The translations under genes were made by a program, and so were the position numbers. The notes beneath the pieces were generated by a model. That model searched no databases. It saw only the letters and a program-made list of their open reading frames with translations, and was not told the DNA's origin. DNA of 17,123 nt from Ruminococcaceae bacterium UBA4306 (GTDB taxonomy: Bacteria > Bacillota > Clostridia > Oscillospirales > Acutalibacteraceae), in assembly GCA_002394725.1 (NCBI GenBank), contig DGUQ01000129.1:9573-26695 (forward strand), in the 5' to 3' direction. Below, in pieces: positions 7,402-13,984 of the stretch (positions within the stretch are counted from its first letter, which is position 1; every line of letters begins with the position of its first letter).

Positions 7402-7437
7402 CTCCGGATCGCATCTGCGGTCCGGAGTTCTTTTTTT
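7402..7437. terminator. Bidirectional terminator between guaA and folA
   Basis: CTCCGGA (7402-7408) pairs with TCCGGAG (7421-7427), extended inward by a G-T wobble and CGC/GCG around an ATCT loop. TTCTTTTTTT follows on the plus strand. AAAAA at 7396-7400 gives a T-run on the minus strand, so it can also stop folA transcripts arriving from the right. Confidence 0.87.
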
Positions 7438-7456
7438 ATAGTTTTATATCGGTCTG

Positions 7457-8293
7457 TTATATCCCATCGATCACGTCAAGATTCGCTTTATCCACCATGA
7501 TCGAGCGAGCGTCCGCATCATTCAAGCCGTATTTCTCACTCAGCGCTTCAATATCCCCGATCGCGGCGATATAGTGATTCTTTCGCAGATACTCTTCAAA
7601 CGCGCCGTTATCCCCGTCCAGATACTCTGCGACCTCGTCGGCACTCATACCCTTTTCGAGTGGGCAGAAGTATGCGTGCGCCAGTTCTTTCAGCTCCGCC
7701 TGATATCCCTCGTCCTCGATCAATTTGATTTCGATCGGTTCCTTTTTCCTGAAATAAGCCGACATATTCGTACTGAGCTCACGCGCTGTTTCAAGCGCTT
7801 TGGGAGAATCGTTATGATAGATGACAAAGGAATACTTCAGACCCTCGTGATCCTTCAGCTCCGATTCATCCGCTACTCTCCAACCGTCAAGCTCGTCAAG
7901 GTTCGGGATAAAGGTATCCGCCTCCCCGTCAAACCGCATTTTGGTGATATGCGCGTCGGAGCAGTACGGCAACAGCTGGCGGTACATCGATCCGCCGCCC
8001 ACGTCAAAGACATCGTCGGGATGAAAACAACCGATCAGTCTCAACAACTGCTCCATGCTGCCGCAAACCACCGCGCCGGGGATGCGTAAGCCCTCGATAT
8101 CGGCAAGCACAAGATTCAGCCTGCCGGGCGCGGGCTTGCTCTTTGGCAGAGAGAGAAGGGTCGTATACCCCATCACCACGACCTTGCCGCGGGTCGTTGT
8201 ACGGTAGTACATCATATCGTCGGGGATCGACAGCAAAAGATCGCCGTTTTTACCGATCCCCCATTTTTCATCGACCGCTACGATCAGTTTCAT
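7457..8293 (-). CDS. folA: Dihydrofolate reductase with a C-terminal extension of about 119 residues
   Basis: A 278-residue protein that reduces dihydrofolate to tetrahydrofolate with NADPH, recycling the cofactor oxidised by ThyA. Residues 1-159 are the DHFR fold: MKLIVAVDEKWGIGKNGDL at the start, the catalytic acid in SIPDDM (Asp25/26), GKVVVMGYTT for NADPH phosphate binding, PGRLNLVL, and VGGGSMY (98-104). Ordinary DHFR stops near residue 160. Here a mainly acidic, helical extension (about 160-278, bases 7457-7816) continues in frame and matches no domain I recognise. Ribosome site AAAGGAG (minus strand, at 8304-8310) is 10 bases from ATG. A thyA-folA order is common, and thyA lies 219 bases upstream. 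A separate weak promoter is also possible. Confidence 0.92.
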   Translation of the reverse strand: MKLIVAVDEKWGIGKNGDLLLSIPDDMMYYRTTTRGKVVVMGYTTLLSLPKSKPAPGRLNLVLADIEGLRIPGAVVCGSMEQLLRLIGCFHPDDVFDVGGGSMYRQLLPYCSDAHITKMRFDGEADTFIPNLDELDGWRVADESELKDHEGLKYSFVIYHNDSPKALETARELSTNMSAYFRKKEPIEIKLIEDEGYQAELKELAHAYFCPLEKGMSADEVAEYLDGDNGAFEEYLRKNHYIAAIGDIEALSEKYGLNDADARSIMVDKANLDVIDGI

Positions 8294-8312
8294 AAAGACA
8301 AAGCTCCTTTCT

Positions 8313-8356
8313 GCCTCCCTTTCCTAAGGGAGGTGCCCCGACCGGGGCGGAGGGTT
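8313..8356. repeat. Paired-hairpin intergenic repeat, copy A
   Basis: CCTCCC (8314-8319) pairs with GGGAGG (8328-8333); then TG; then CCCCG-AC-CGGGG (8336-8347); then CGGAGGGTT. The same layout (C-rich/G-rich stem, TG, second stem, G-rich tail ending TT) recurs twice at 14069-14150 with different stem sequences. It lies in the folA leader, just before the folA ribosome site. Confidence 0.7.
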
Positions 8357-8378
8357 GAAAGCCTTCTCCATAACAATC

Positions 8379-8406
8379 ATTTTATACTTTAGGTTTCATT
8401 TGGCAA
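8379..8406 (-). promoter_or_regulatory. Possible promoter for folA
   Basis: On the minus strand TTGCCA (8401-8406) and TAAAAT (8379-8384) are separated by 16 bases. This would give folA a transcript of its own with the paired-hairpin repeat in its leader. The match is moderate, and co-transcription from the thyA promoter remains possible. Confidence 0.4.
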
Positions 8407-8453
8407 CCATCAGTCGCGTGACACATGTGTCCGCAACAGCTCTCCTTTGTATG

Positions 8454-8488
8454 GATTCTGTGTCCCAAAACAAGTTTTGGACAGAATC
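8454..8488. repeat. Imperfect hairpin in the thyA-folA gap
   Basis: GATTCTG plus a TCC..AAAAC arm (8454-8471) is mirrored by GTTTTGGACAGAATC (8474-8488), with a 2-base loop and small bulges. No T-run follows on either strand, so it is not a standard terminator. A 12-bp perfect palindrome GACACATGTGTC lies nearby at 8420-8431. It could be an mRNA processing or stability hairpin, or the remains of a small repeat element. Confidence 0.6.
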
Positions 8489-8512
8489 TCACCTTAGAAA
8501 AGGGAACCTGTT

Positions 8513-9352
8513 TTAGATCGCTACCGGGATCTTCTCGTTGAACTCGTGGTATTTGTAATCGATCAGCTTGAAATCATCTACGGTGAAGTCGTAGAAGTCC
8601 TTGACCTCGGGATTGATCCAGAGCTTGGGCGCGTCATAGGGCTCGAGCTCGATGATACGCTTGACCGCATCCACATGTCTGTCATAGATATGCGCGTCGG
8701 CGATCACATGCAGAAGGGTGCCGACCTCAAAGCCTGATACCTGCGCGAACATATGCAGCAGGATCGCGTACTGGCAGACGTTCCAGTTATTGGCAACCAG
8801 CATATCCTGTGAACGCTGGTTGAGGATCATATTCAGCTTGTTCTCCGTCACGTTCAGCGTCACGCTGTAGGCGCAGGGATACAGCCCCATCTCGTGCAGA
8901 TCGTGATGGTTATAGATATTGGTCATGATACGGCGAGACTCGGGATGGTTCTTGAGATCGAACAGCACTCTGTCCACCTGATCGAACTCGCCCTCGGGAT
9001 AGACGTGCTTGACGCCCAGCTGATAGCCGTACGCCTTGCCGATGGAGCCGTTCTCGTCCGCCCAGCTGTCCCAGATATGGCTCTTGAGCTCGTGGATATT
9101 ATTGCTCTTCTTCTGCCAGATCCACAACAGCTCGTCGATACAGCTCTTGAAAAAGACCTTACGGAGCGTCATGATCGGGAACTCCTTGGAGAGATCATAG
9201 CGATTCACCACGCCGAACTGCTTGATCGTATGGGCAGGAGAGTGATCGTCGCCCCAGTACGGGCGCACGTTCATCCCCTCGTCGGAAAACCCGTTTTCGA
9301 TAATATCCTTACAATTCGCGATAAATCGCTCGTCAGCATAGCTCATATTCAT
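8513..9352 (-). CDS. thyA: Thymidylate synthase (ThyA type)
   Basis: A 279-residue enzyme that methylates dUMP to dTMP using methylene-tetrahydrofolate, releasing dihydrofolate for FolA. Seen: PIMTLRKVFFKSCIDELLW (59-77), IWDSWADENG, AYGYQLG, the nucleophile Cys160 in LYPCAYSVTLNV, QRSQD at 179-183, the dUMP-binding NNWNVCQYA segment, and HIYDRHVD. The region around Cys160 (YPCAYS) differs from the usual PPCHT, as in several clostridial ThyAs. The first ATG (9352) is only 3 bases from AAAAGGA. The second ATG (9346, two codons in) has better spacing (9 bases), so the protein may start MSYADERF. It is driven by a perfect consensus promoter and diverges from mutY. Confidence 0.96.
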   Translation of the reverse strand: MNMSYADERFIANCKDIIENGFSDEGMNVRPYWGDDHSPAHTIKQFGVVNRYDLSKEFPIMTLRKVFFKSCIDELLWIWQKKSNNIHELKSHIWDSWADENGSIGKAYGYQLGVKHVYPEGEFDQVDRVLFDLKNHPESRRIMTNIYNHHDLHEMGLYPCAYSVTLNVTENKLNMILNQRSQDMLVANNWNVCQYAILLHMFAQVSGFEVGTLLHVIADAHIYDRHVDAVKRIIELEPYDAPKLWINPEVKDFYDFTVDDFKLIDYKYHEFNEKIPVAI

Positions 9353-9372
9353 CCATCCTTTTTATATCGGTT

Positions 9373-9399
9373 GAGATCGAGCGCGCACGCTGTTATCTC
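9373..9399 (-). promoter_or_regulatory. Leader hairpin of thyA
   Basis: GAGAT and ATCTC (9373-9377, 9395-9399) enclose AGCG/CGCT (9380-9383, 9388-9391). This forms a two-part stem in the thyA 5' leader about 20 bases before the ribosome site. No T-run follows it, so it is not an obvious terminator; any control of translation is speculative. Confidence 0.45.
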
Positions 9400-9421
9400 G
9401 TAATAAAAAATCACTGAGTCC

Positions 9422-9450
9422 ATTATACGGTTTAGGGGACTAAATGTCAA
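9422..9450 (-). promoter_or_regulatory. Perfect consensus SigA promoter of thyA
   Basis: On the minus strand TTGACA (9445-9450) and TATAAT (9422-9427) are separated by exactly 17 bases, so both boxes are full consensus. The spacer contains the inverted repeat TTTAG-N4-CTAAA (9431-9444). The -35 box is one base from the -35 box of the oppositely directed mutY promoter. Confidence 0.9.
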
Positions 9451-9451
9451 C

Positions 9452-9479
9452 TTGAATTCTGCGCGCAAGATGGTATAAT
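9452..9479 (+). promoter_or_regulatory. SigA promoter of mutY
   Basis: TTGAAT (9452-9457), a 16-base spacer and TATAAT (9474-9479) stand 27 bases before the mutY start. It is arranged back-to-back with the thyA promoter, so polymerases could compete for the site. Confidence 0.82.
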
Positions 9480-9506
9480 GATACTACATTATCAAAGGAG
9501 AAATCT

Positions 9507-10535
9507 ATGTCAAAAAATCTTTCCCCTATCGTCGATCCGCTCCTTATTTGGTTTGACAACAACAAAAGAGAATTACCGTGGCGGCAGGACAAGGAGCCGT
9601 ATCATGTCTGGATCTCCGAGATCATGCTGCAGCAGACGCGGATCGAAGCCGTGATGGGCTACTATGCGCGGTTTTTAGACGCCCTGCCCGATGTGGAGCA
9701 TCTGAGCAGGGTCGATGACGACGCGTTGATGAAGCTGTGGGAAGGGCTGGGCTACTACAGCCGCGCCCGTAATCTGAAAAAGGCGGCGGTCGTCATCATG
9801 GAGGAATACGGCGGCACGTTTCCGCAGACCTATGACGAGCTGGTCAAGCTCCCCGGGATCGGCGAATACACCGCAGGGGCGATCGCGTCCATCTGCTTTG
9901 ATGAAAAAGTCCCTGCCGTGGACGGCAACGTCCTGCGCGTCATTGCACGCGTTCAGGGAAGCAAAGAAAATGTCCTCCTGCCGCAGACGAAAAAGTCCGT
10001 GACCGAACAGCTCAAAAAGATCATGCCGCGGACCGCAGGCGCGTTCAACGAAGGGTTGATGGAGCTCGGCGAGCTGATCTGCCTGCCGAACGGCGCGCCG
10101 CTGTGCGACAGCTGTCCGCTGAAAGAACATTGTACCGCGTACAAAAAGGGGCTGACGGAGCAGCTTCCCGTACGCGTCAAGAAGATGAAACGTCGGCGCG
10201 CCGATAAAACTGTTTGTTATCTCACTGCCGCGGATGGGAAGATCGCCATCGAAAAACGTCCCGATACAGGTCTGCTGTCGGGAATGTATCAGCTCCCGAA
10301 TATCGAGGGCTTCCATACGGAGGAAGCGCTGCGAACAACTCTTCGGGAGTGGGGACTCGATCCGACCGATATCACCTTCACCAAAGAGGCAAAGCACGTT
10401 TTCACTCACATCGACTGGTATATGAAGGCGTATCATATCAATGTCAAAGAGCAGAATGATCGCTTTATCTGGGTGACGGAGGACGAGCTGAAAAGCAGCT
10501 ATCCCCTGCCCACCGCCTTTCAAAAATTGCTGTAA
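9507..10535 (+). CDS. mutY: A/G-specific adenine DNA glycosylase
   Basis: A 342-residue base-excision repair enzyme that removes adenine paired with 8-oxoguanine. Seen: LPWRQDKEPYHVWISEIMLQQT with catalytic Glu38; GLGYYSRARNL; the helix-hairpin-helix LPGIGEYTAGAI (115-126) followed by Asp139 in VDGNVLRV; and an Fe-S cluster loop with Cys192, Cys200, Cys203 and Cys209. The first gap is seven residues rather than the usual six. The C-terminal third (about 225-342) is the NUDIX-like domain that recognises 8-oxoG, with EKRPDTGLLSGMYQLPN and HVFTHIDW. AAAGGAG (9494-9500) is 6 bases before ATG. It is a single-gene unit ending in a strong terminator. Confidence 0.97.
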   Translation: MSKNLSPIVDPLLIWFDNNKRELPWRQDKEPYHVWISEIMLQQTRIEAVMGYYARFLDALPDVEHLSRVDDDALMKLWEGLGYYSRARNLKKAAVVIMEEYGGTFPQTYDELVKLPGIGEYTAGAIASICFDEKVPAVDGNVLRVIARVQGSKENVLLPQTKKSVTEQLKKIMPRTAGAFNEGLMELGELICLPNGAPLCDSCPLKEHCTAYKKGLTEQLPVRVKKMKRRRADKTVCYLTAADGKIAIEKRPDTGLLSGMYQLPNIEGFHTEEALRTTLREWGLDPTDITFTKEAKHVFTHIDWYMKAYHINVKEQNDRFIWVTEDELKSSYPLPTAFQKLL

Positions 10536-10562
10536 AAAACGCACCCGAGAGGGTGCGTTTTG
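10536..10562. terminator. Bidirectional terminator between mutY and mrp
   Basis: AAAACGCACCC (10536-10546) and GGGTGCGTTTT (10551-10561) form an 11-bp stem with a GAGA tetraloop directly after the mutY stop. The A-run on one side and T-run on the other let it act for both convergent genes. Confidence 0.9.
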
Positions 10563-10570
10563 CTATGCTA

Positions 10571-11404
10571 TCATACTTTCAGTTCATCCTCGATGGTGTT
10601 CGCGGCGTTCTCAAAGTAATTGCCGACAAACAGCTCGACGGTACCGGTATCGACCGATTTCGCAAGATCAGGATCGATCGGAATCTTCGCGAGGACGCGT
10701 GTGCCGTACTCCTTCGCGATCTCGTCGATATGGCTGTCGCCGAAAATCTTATGCTCCTTGCCGCAGTCAGGGCACTTGAAGTAGCTCATGTTCTCGACCA
10801 GTCCGAGGATCGGGATGTTCATCAGTTCCGCCATCTTGACCGCCTTGCTGACGATCATGGAGACCAGCTCCTGAGGAGAAGCCACCACGATGATGCCGTC
10901 CAGCGGAATGGACTGGAACACGGTCAGCGGTACGTCGCCGGTGCCGGGGGGCATATCGACGAACATGTAGTCAACGTCCTTCCAGATGACCTCCGACCAA
11001 AACTGCTTGACGGTGCCGGCGATCACGGGGCCGCGCCACACGACGGGGTCGGTGGTGTTCTCCAGCAGCAGGTTGACGGACATGATATCGATGCCGGTCT
11101 TGGTGGTCTCGGGGATGATGCCGAAATCATTGCCCTTGGCGCGCTCGGTGATACCGAACGCCTTCGGGATGGACGGACCGGTGATGTCCGCGTCCAAGAT
11201 CGCCGTCTTGTGACCGCGGCGGTTGAGCTCCACCGCCATCGCGGAGGTGACAAGGCTCTTGCCTACGCCGCCCTTACCGGATACGACCGCGATCACCTTT
11301 TTGACGGAGCTCAGCTCATTTAACTTTTCATGCAGATCCTGCGGCTCGGTGCGCGAGGCGCAGTTCTGGGCGCAGGAGGAGCAATCATGGGTACATTCGC
11401 TCAT
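10571..11404 (-). CDS. apbC: Mrp/ApbC-family Fe-S cluster carrier ATPase
   Basis: A 277-residue P-loop ATPase of the Mrp/NBP35 family, which binds a bridging 4Fe-4S cluster and delivers it to target proteins in the cytosol. Seen: an N-terminal Cys cluster (Cys4, 8, 11, 15); the deviant Walker A SGKGGVGKS (42-50); the switch DADITGPSIP (71-80); FVDMPPGTGD (148-157); and the conserved CPDC pair (Cys211, Cys214) that holds the cluster at the dimer interface. The start is ATG 11404. An upstream extension of 54 residues in the same frame is only the out-of-frame reading of the Glu/Ala-rich tail of the preceding gene. It starts 4 bases after that gene's stop with a weak ribosome site, so translational coupling is likely. 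It is last in the prmA run. Confidence 0.92.
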   Translation of the reverse strand: MSECTHDCSSCAQNCASRTEPQDLHEKLNELSSVKKVIAVVSGKGGVGKSLVTSAMAVELNRRGHKTAILDADITGPSIPKAFGITERAKGNDFGIIPETTKTGIDIMSVNLLLENTTDPVVWRGPVIAGTVKQFWSEVIWKDVDYMFVDMPPGTGDVPLTVFQSIPLDGIIVVASPQELVSMIVSKAVKMAELMNIPILGLVENMSYFKCPDCGKEHKIFGDSHIDEIAKEYGTRVLAKIPIDPDLAKSVDTGTVELFVGNYFENAANTIEDELKV

Positions 11405-11408
11405 TTTT

Positions 11409-12062
11409 TTATTCTGCCTCTTTCTCAGATTCTTTATCGTCAGCCGCCTGTTCAACGACCTCTTCAGCGGTTTCGGTTGCTTCTTCAACATTCTCAGCCG
11501 CTTCTTCAACAGCTTCATCAGCCTTTGCCTCGGCGTCCTTCTCCGTCTCGGCGAGCTCCTCGGCAAGACCGCCCTCGAGAACGGGCGCTTCCTCTGCCTT
11601 TTCCTCGGCTTCTTCCTCGCCCTCTTCCTTCATCTCATAGCCTGCGAAGAAGGTGTACGGGATACCGTAGCCCAGCGCGACACATGCGAGCATCAGGATG
11701 ATGGAAGGGCCTGAGGAGCCAACGCCCATCATCGCGAGGGTCGCGTTCTGCGGCACGATCAGGTTATGCAGCGGCAGTGCCGGAACCAAAGCGGCAAGGA
11801 TGATATATAGAGCCGGAATATCGATCAGCAGCAGTACGGCAAGGCTGAAACGCTTGACCTGCTTGCCCTCGCCTACACGGGTCGCGTAGAACAGCAGCAG
11901 ACCGAAAATGACCATGATCAGGATCTGGATCACACTGCCCCATGTGCCGGTGACCTGGCTTGCGATCGAGCTGAAGAAATAGGTACAGATTATGTAGCCG
12001 ATAACAAGAAAGGATGAAAAGATGATGTTGATCTTGTTCGATTTGGAATTAGGGTTTTTCAT
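11409..12062 (-). CDS. Membrane protein with four helices and a long acidic C-terminal tail
   Basis: A 217-residue protein I do not recognise. After a Lys/Asn-rich start it has four hydrophobic segments (about 12-34, 41-60, 70-93, 117-140). From residue 143 to the end it is a highly charged tail of Glu and Ala with some Lys and Thr, probably a long helix or disordered acidic arm. The tail would lie in the cytosol if the N-terminus does, since the helix count is even. GGAGG (minus strand, 12070-12074) is 7 bases from ATG. It lies 51 bases after prmA and 4 bases before apbC, so the three are probably one operon. A link to Fe-S assembly or ribosomes is only suggested by position. The repetitive tail creates long false frames on the other strand. 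Confidence 0.85.
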   Translation of the reverse strand: MKNPNSKSNKINIIFSSFLVIGYIICTYFFSSIASQVTGTWGSVIQILIMVIFGLLLFYATRVGEGKQVKRFSLAVLLLIDIPALYIILAALVPALPLHNLIVPQNATLAMMGVGSSGPSIILMLACVALGYGIPYTFFAGYEMKEEGEEEAEEKAEEAPVLEGGLAEELAETEKDAEAKADEAVEEAAENVEEATETAEEVVEQAADDKESEKEAE

Positions 12063-12113
12063 AGTTATACCTCCATGTATTTTGCGGTCGACCGACCGTT
12101 GTTGATGATGATT

Positions 12114-13037
12114 TTATAACTGCTTTTTCTTTAAAACAAAGCAGTACCAGCCGCGCATGGTGTTCTCTTCCACGATGTCAAAGGAATCGCGGATCGCGTT
12201 TTTGACGTCGTCGGCACGGGTGTCGATGATACCGCTGGTGATGTACACGGCGTCATCCGTCATGAGATCCTTGACAGAAGCCGACAATGCTATTATAGCA
12301 TCCGCTACGATATTTGCAACCACAATATCGTATTTTCCGTCGACTTTATCGACCAGATCGCCCGCGATCGCGGTGAACTTATCCTGCACATGATTAACGG
12401 CGGCGTTTTCGTTGGCGGTACGCACCGCCACCTCGTCGATATCCACGCCGAAGGCGCTGTCTGCGCCCAGCATGACTGCCGCAATGCCGAGGATACCGCT
12501 GCCGCAGCCGACGTCGAGCACACGCTCGCCGCCCTTGACATAACGCTCCAGTGTTTCCATACAAAGCTGAGTGGTCTCATGCTTGCCGGTACCGAACGCC
12601 AGCCCCGGGTCGATATTCATCATCAAACGACCCTTGGGATCGGTATCGGTATACCATGACGGGTTGATCAGCAGCCTCTCGCCCACCGGCATCGGCTGAA
12701 AGAACTTGCGCCAATTATTGCGCCAATCGTCCTCCTTGACCATGCTTTGGTCGATGGTATAGGCGATATCGGCGGCCGTCAGGCGTTCGCGCAGAAACTG
12801 CACCGCCTCACCGATATTATCCTCGGGATCGATGTAAATATGTATCTTTGCCTTGCTGCGATCCTTTTGCAGGAGATCTTCATCGATCAGATCGATATGC
12901 GCGATCTCCATGACCTCCTCTTCGAGGGTGCTGTAATCCTCGATGTAGATGCCGTAGGGTACGGTCATATTGGCGATCGCCGCCGCGTCATCAACGCGAT
13001 CGGCTTCTACCTCTACCGCGATTTCTGTCCAGTCCAT
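12114..13037 (-). CDS. prmA: Ribosomal protein L11 methyltransferase
   Basis: A 307-residue S-adenosylmethionine-dependent enzyme that trimethylates ribosomal protein L11. The N-terminal L11-recognition domain (about 1-115) starts MDWTEIAVEV and contains DDWRNNWRKFFQP. The Rossmann-type catalytic domain has DPGLAFGTGKHETT (143-156), LDVGCGSG (174-181) for the cofactor, GVDID and the VVANIVAD motif. Length is near the family's usual 290-320. AAGGAA (minus strand, 13045-13050) is 7 bases from ATG. It heads the minus-strand run of three genes. A 16-bp palindrome and then the 352-bp inverted-repeat element lie just upstream. I see no convincing promoter, only a weak TTGCAG/TACATT pair in the 13080-13110 region. 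Confidence 0.96.
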   Translation of the reverse strand: MDWTEIAVEVEADRVDDAAAIANMTVPYGIYIEDYSTLEEEVMEIAHIDLIDEDLLQKDRSKAKIHIYIDPEDNIGEAVQFLRERLTAADIAYTIDQSMVKEDDWRNNWRKFFQPMPVGERLLINPSWYTDTDPKGRLMMNIDPGLAFGTGKHETTQLCMETLERYVKGGERVLDVGCGSGILGIAAVMLGADSAFGVDIDEVAVRTANENAAVNHVQDKFTAIAGDLVDKVDGKYDIVVANIVADAIIALSASVKDLMTDDAVYITSGIIDTRADDVKNAIRDSFDIVEENTMRGWYCFVLKKKQL

Positions 13038-13073
13038 GGTTCACTTCCTTATTCGGGTACTATTCTTTACAAA

Positions 13074-13089
13074 TACATTATATAATGTA
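13074..13089. promoter_or_regulatory. 16-bp perfect palindrome upstream of prmA
   Basis: TACATTATATAATGTA reads the same on both strands and includes a TATAAT in each direction. It lies about 37 bases before the prmA start, so it could overlap its -10 region or serve as an operator. No good -35 box accompanies it. Confidence 0.5.
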
Positions 13090-13120
13090 ACACAAAACCA
13101 AATCTTCTGCAAGTAGCATG

Positions 13121-13472
13121 TCATACTAAGTAGCAATAAAAAGCTTTAAAAAGATATTAGCGGAGAATTTCGCAGAACAAGGCGGAGGGCGCAGGCAGGC
13201 TTGAGGTGTTGTCCAAATCTTTGATTTGGCTAACAACACCCATGCAACAACACTCCAAGAGCGAAGCGATTGGCTTAGTGTCACTGCTGGCGCCTGTCAC
13301 TTCTGGGGTCCCCACAACGCCCTGCGTTGTGGGGAGAGGAGGAGTCGCATCACGAGCACGAGAGCGGTCATGCCTGACCGCTCTCAGCGAGTACAGCGAA
13401 CGACGACGACAACGCAGTTATGCGGATTTCTCCGCAATAGATATTAAAGTGGTATATTGCTACTTAGTATGA
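13121..13472. mobile_element. 352-bp MITE-like element with terminal inverted repeats and internal hairpins
   Basis: The ends are an 18-bp perfect inverted repeat (TCATACTAAGTAGCAATA at 13121-13138, mirrored at 13455-13472). The match continues imperfectly inward to about 55 bases on each side, including a GCGGAGAA..CGCA block. Inside are three strong hairpins: GGTGTTGT+CCAAATC (13205-13219 with 13223-13240), CCCCACAACGC (13310-13320 with 13324-13334) and GAGAGCGGTCA (13360-13370 with 13375-13385), plus a weaker one at 13250-13281. No coding frame with a ribosome site is present. TA lies inside both ends, compatible with a TA target duplication, but no longer duplication is visible. It is either a non-autonomous transposable element or a large folded RNA. 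Confidence 0.75.
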
Positions 13473-13649
13473 ACTATCATCTCTCAGGATGTCGCACAGC
13501 GACGCTTAGGGTAACAGGTATCTGTTCTTTCTCCTGCATAATTGCCCCATCCGCGGCTATAATAACGGTATCGCGGCGGTTTTTGTTGTCCTTCCACCCC
13601 AATATGTACCGTAAATGATGAAAGTTTTCAGAAACTTACATACAATATA
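13473..13649. other. Intergenic stretch with no clear gene
   Basis: This holds no gene I can support. There is a small GTCGC-ACA-GCGAC stem near 13491-13505. A minus-strand frame of under 50 codons, rich in Tyr and Arg, has no start codon or ribosome site and may be a decayed remnant. It ends just before the promoter of the small membrane protein gene. Confidence 0.5.
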
Positions 13650-13677
13650 TTGACTTTTTCAAAATTTCTGGTATTAT
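13650..13677 (+). promoter_or_regulatory. Promoter of the 54-residue membrane protein gene
   Basis: TTGACT (13650-13655), a 16-base spacer and TATTAT (13672-13677) lie 41 bases before the start codon at 13719. An A+T-rich flank surrounds it. This argues that the short gene is really transcribed on its own. Confidence 0.7.
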
Positions 13678-13718
13678 TTTCTTATACATATATCATCATA
13701 AGATTCTGGAGGCACGGT

Positions 13719-13883
13719 ATGTTTAATAATTACGATGGTAAAAAGACTGTAAAGTGGATCATCTGGATCGCTGCCGCTGTAGCAGTTATCACAGCTGCTG
13801 TAACCACATTCTTTGTCATAAAAGAAAAGCAAAAGAGAGAAGAAGAACAACTTGAGGAATACCTCGATTATTCAATACAGTAA
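13719..13883 (+). CDS. Small single-pass membrane protein, 54 residues
   Basis: A short protein of unknown function: a polar, basic start (MFNNYDGKKTVKW), one hydrophobic segment at about 12-34 rich in Ala, Val and Ile, then a strongly charged tail (KEKQKREEEQLEEYLDY). GGAGG at 13708-13712 is 6 bases before ATG 13719. The longer frame beginning upstream at 13650 would run through the promoter and is not supported. It has its own promoter and is followed at once by a 13-bp-stem terminator, so it forms a complete one-gene unit. Such single-helix proteins often act as regulators or subunits of membrane complexes, but nothing here shows which. Confidence 0.75.
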   Translation: MFNNYDGKKTVKWIIWIAAAVAVITAAVTTFFVIKEKQKREEEQLEEYLDYSIQ

Positions 13884-13886
13884 GCA

Positions 13887-13924
13887 CTAAAGGCGGAGGG
13901 CAACAGTCCTCCGCTTTTAGTTTT
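13887..13924 (+). terminator. Terminator of the small membrane protein gene
   Basis: CTAAA-G-GCGGAGG (13887-13899) pairs with CCTCCGC-T-TTTAG (13908-13920), with one G-T wobble and an 8-base loop, followed by TTTT. It begins 3 bases after the stop codon. Confidence 0.88.
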
Positions 13925-13937
13925 CCGGTGCACCGGA

Positions 13938-13963
13938 GGGCACGCGTGCCCTTTTCTTTTTTC
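13938..13963 (+). terminator. Second terminator-like palindrome
   Basis: GGGCACG-CGTGCCC (13938-13951) is followed by TTTTCTTTTTTCTC. The palindrome has no spare loop, so the real stem would be about 5 bp. A separate CCGGTGCACCGG palindrome precedes it at 13925-13936. It may back up the terminator before it. Confidence 0.5.
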
Positions 13964-13984
13964 TCAATGATAAAGGCATCGATC

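Noticed and set aside
11405..11566. 54-residue Arg/Lys-rich extension of the Mrp protein
   Set aside because: It is the shifted-frame reading of the Glu/Ala-rich tail of the upstream gene. The conserved Mrp start is MSECTHDC at 11404.
13206..13472. Open frames inside the 352-bp inverted-repeat element
   Set aside because: Their sequence is dictated by hairpins and inverted repeats. There is no ribosome site or protein-like composition.
13121..13472. CRISPR array
   Set aside because: The repeats are inverted and paired within hairpins, with no regular direct repeats and spacers. No cas gene is present.
13480..13630. Minus-strand frame of under 50 codons rich in Tyr and Arg
   Set aside because: No start codon or ribosome site. 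It could be a decayed gene end but cannot be supported.
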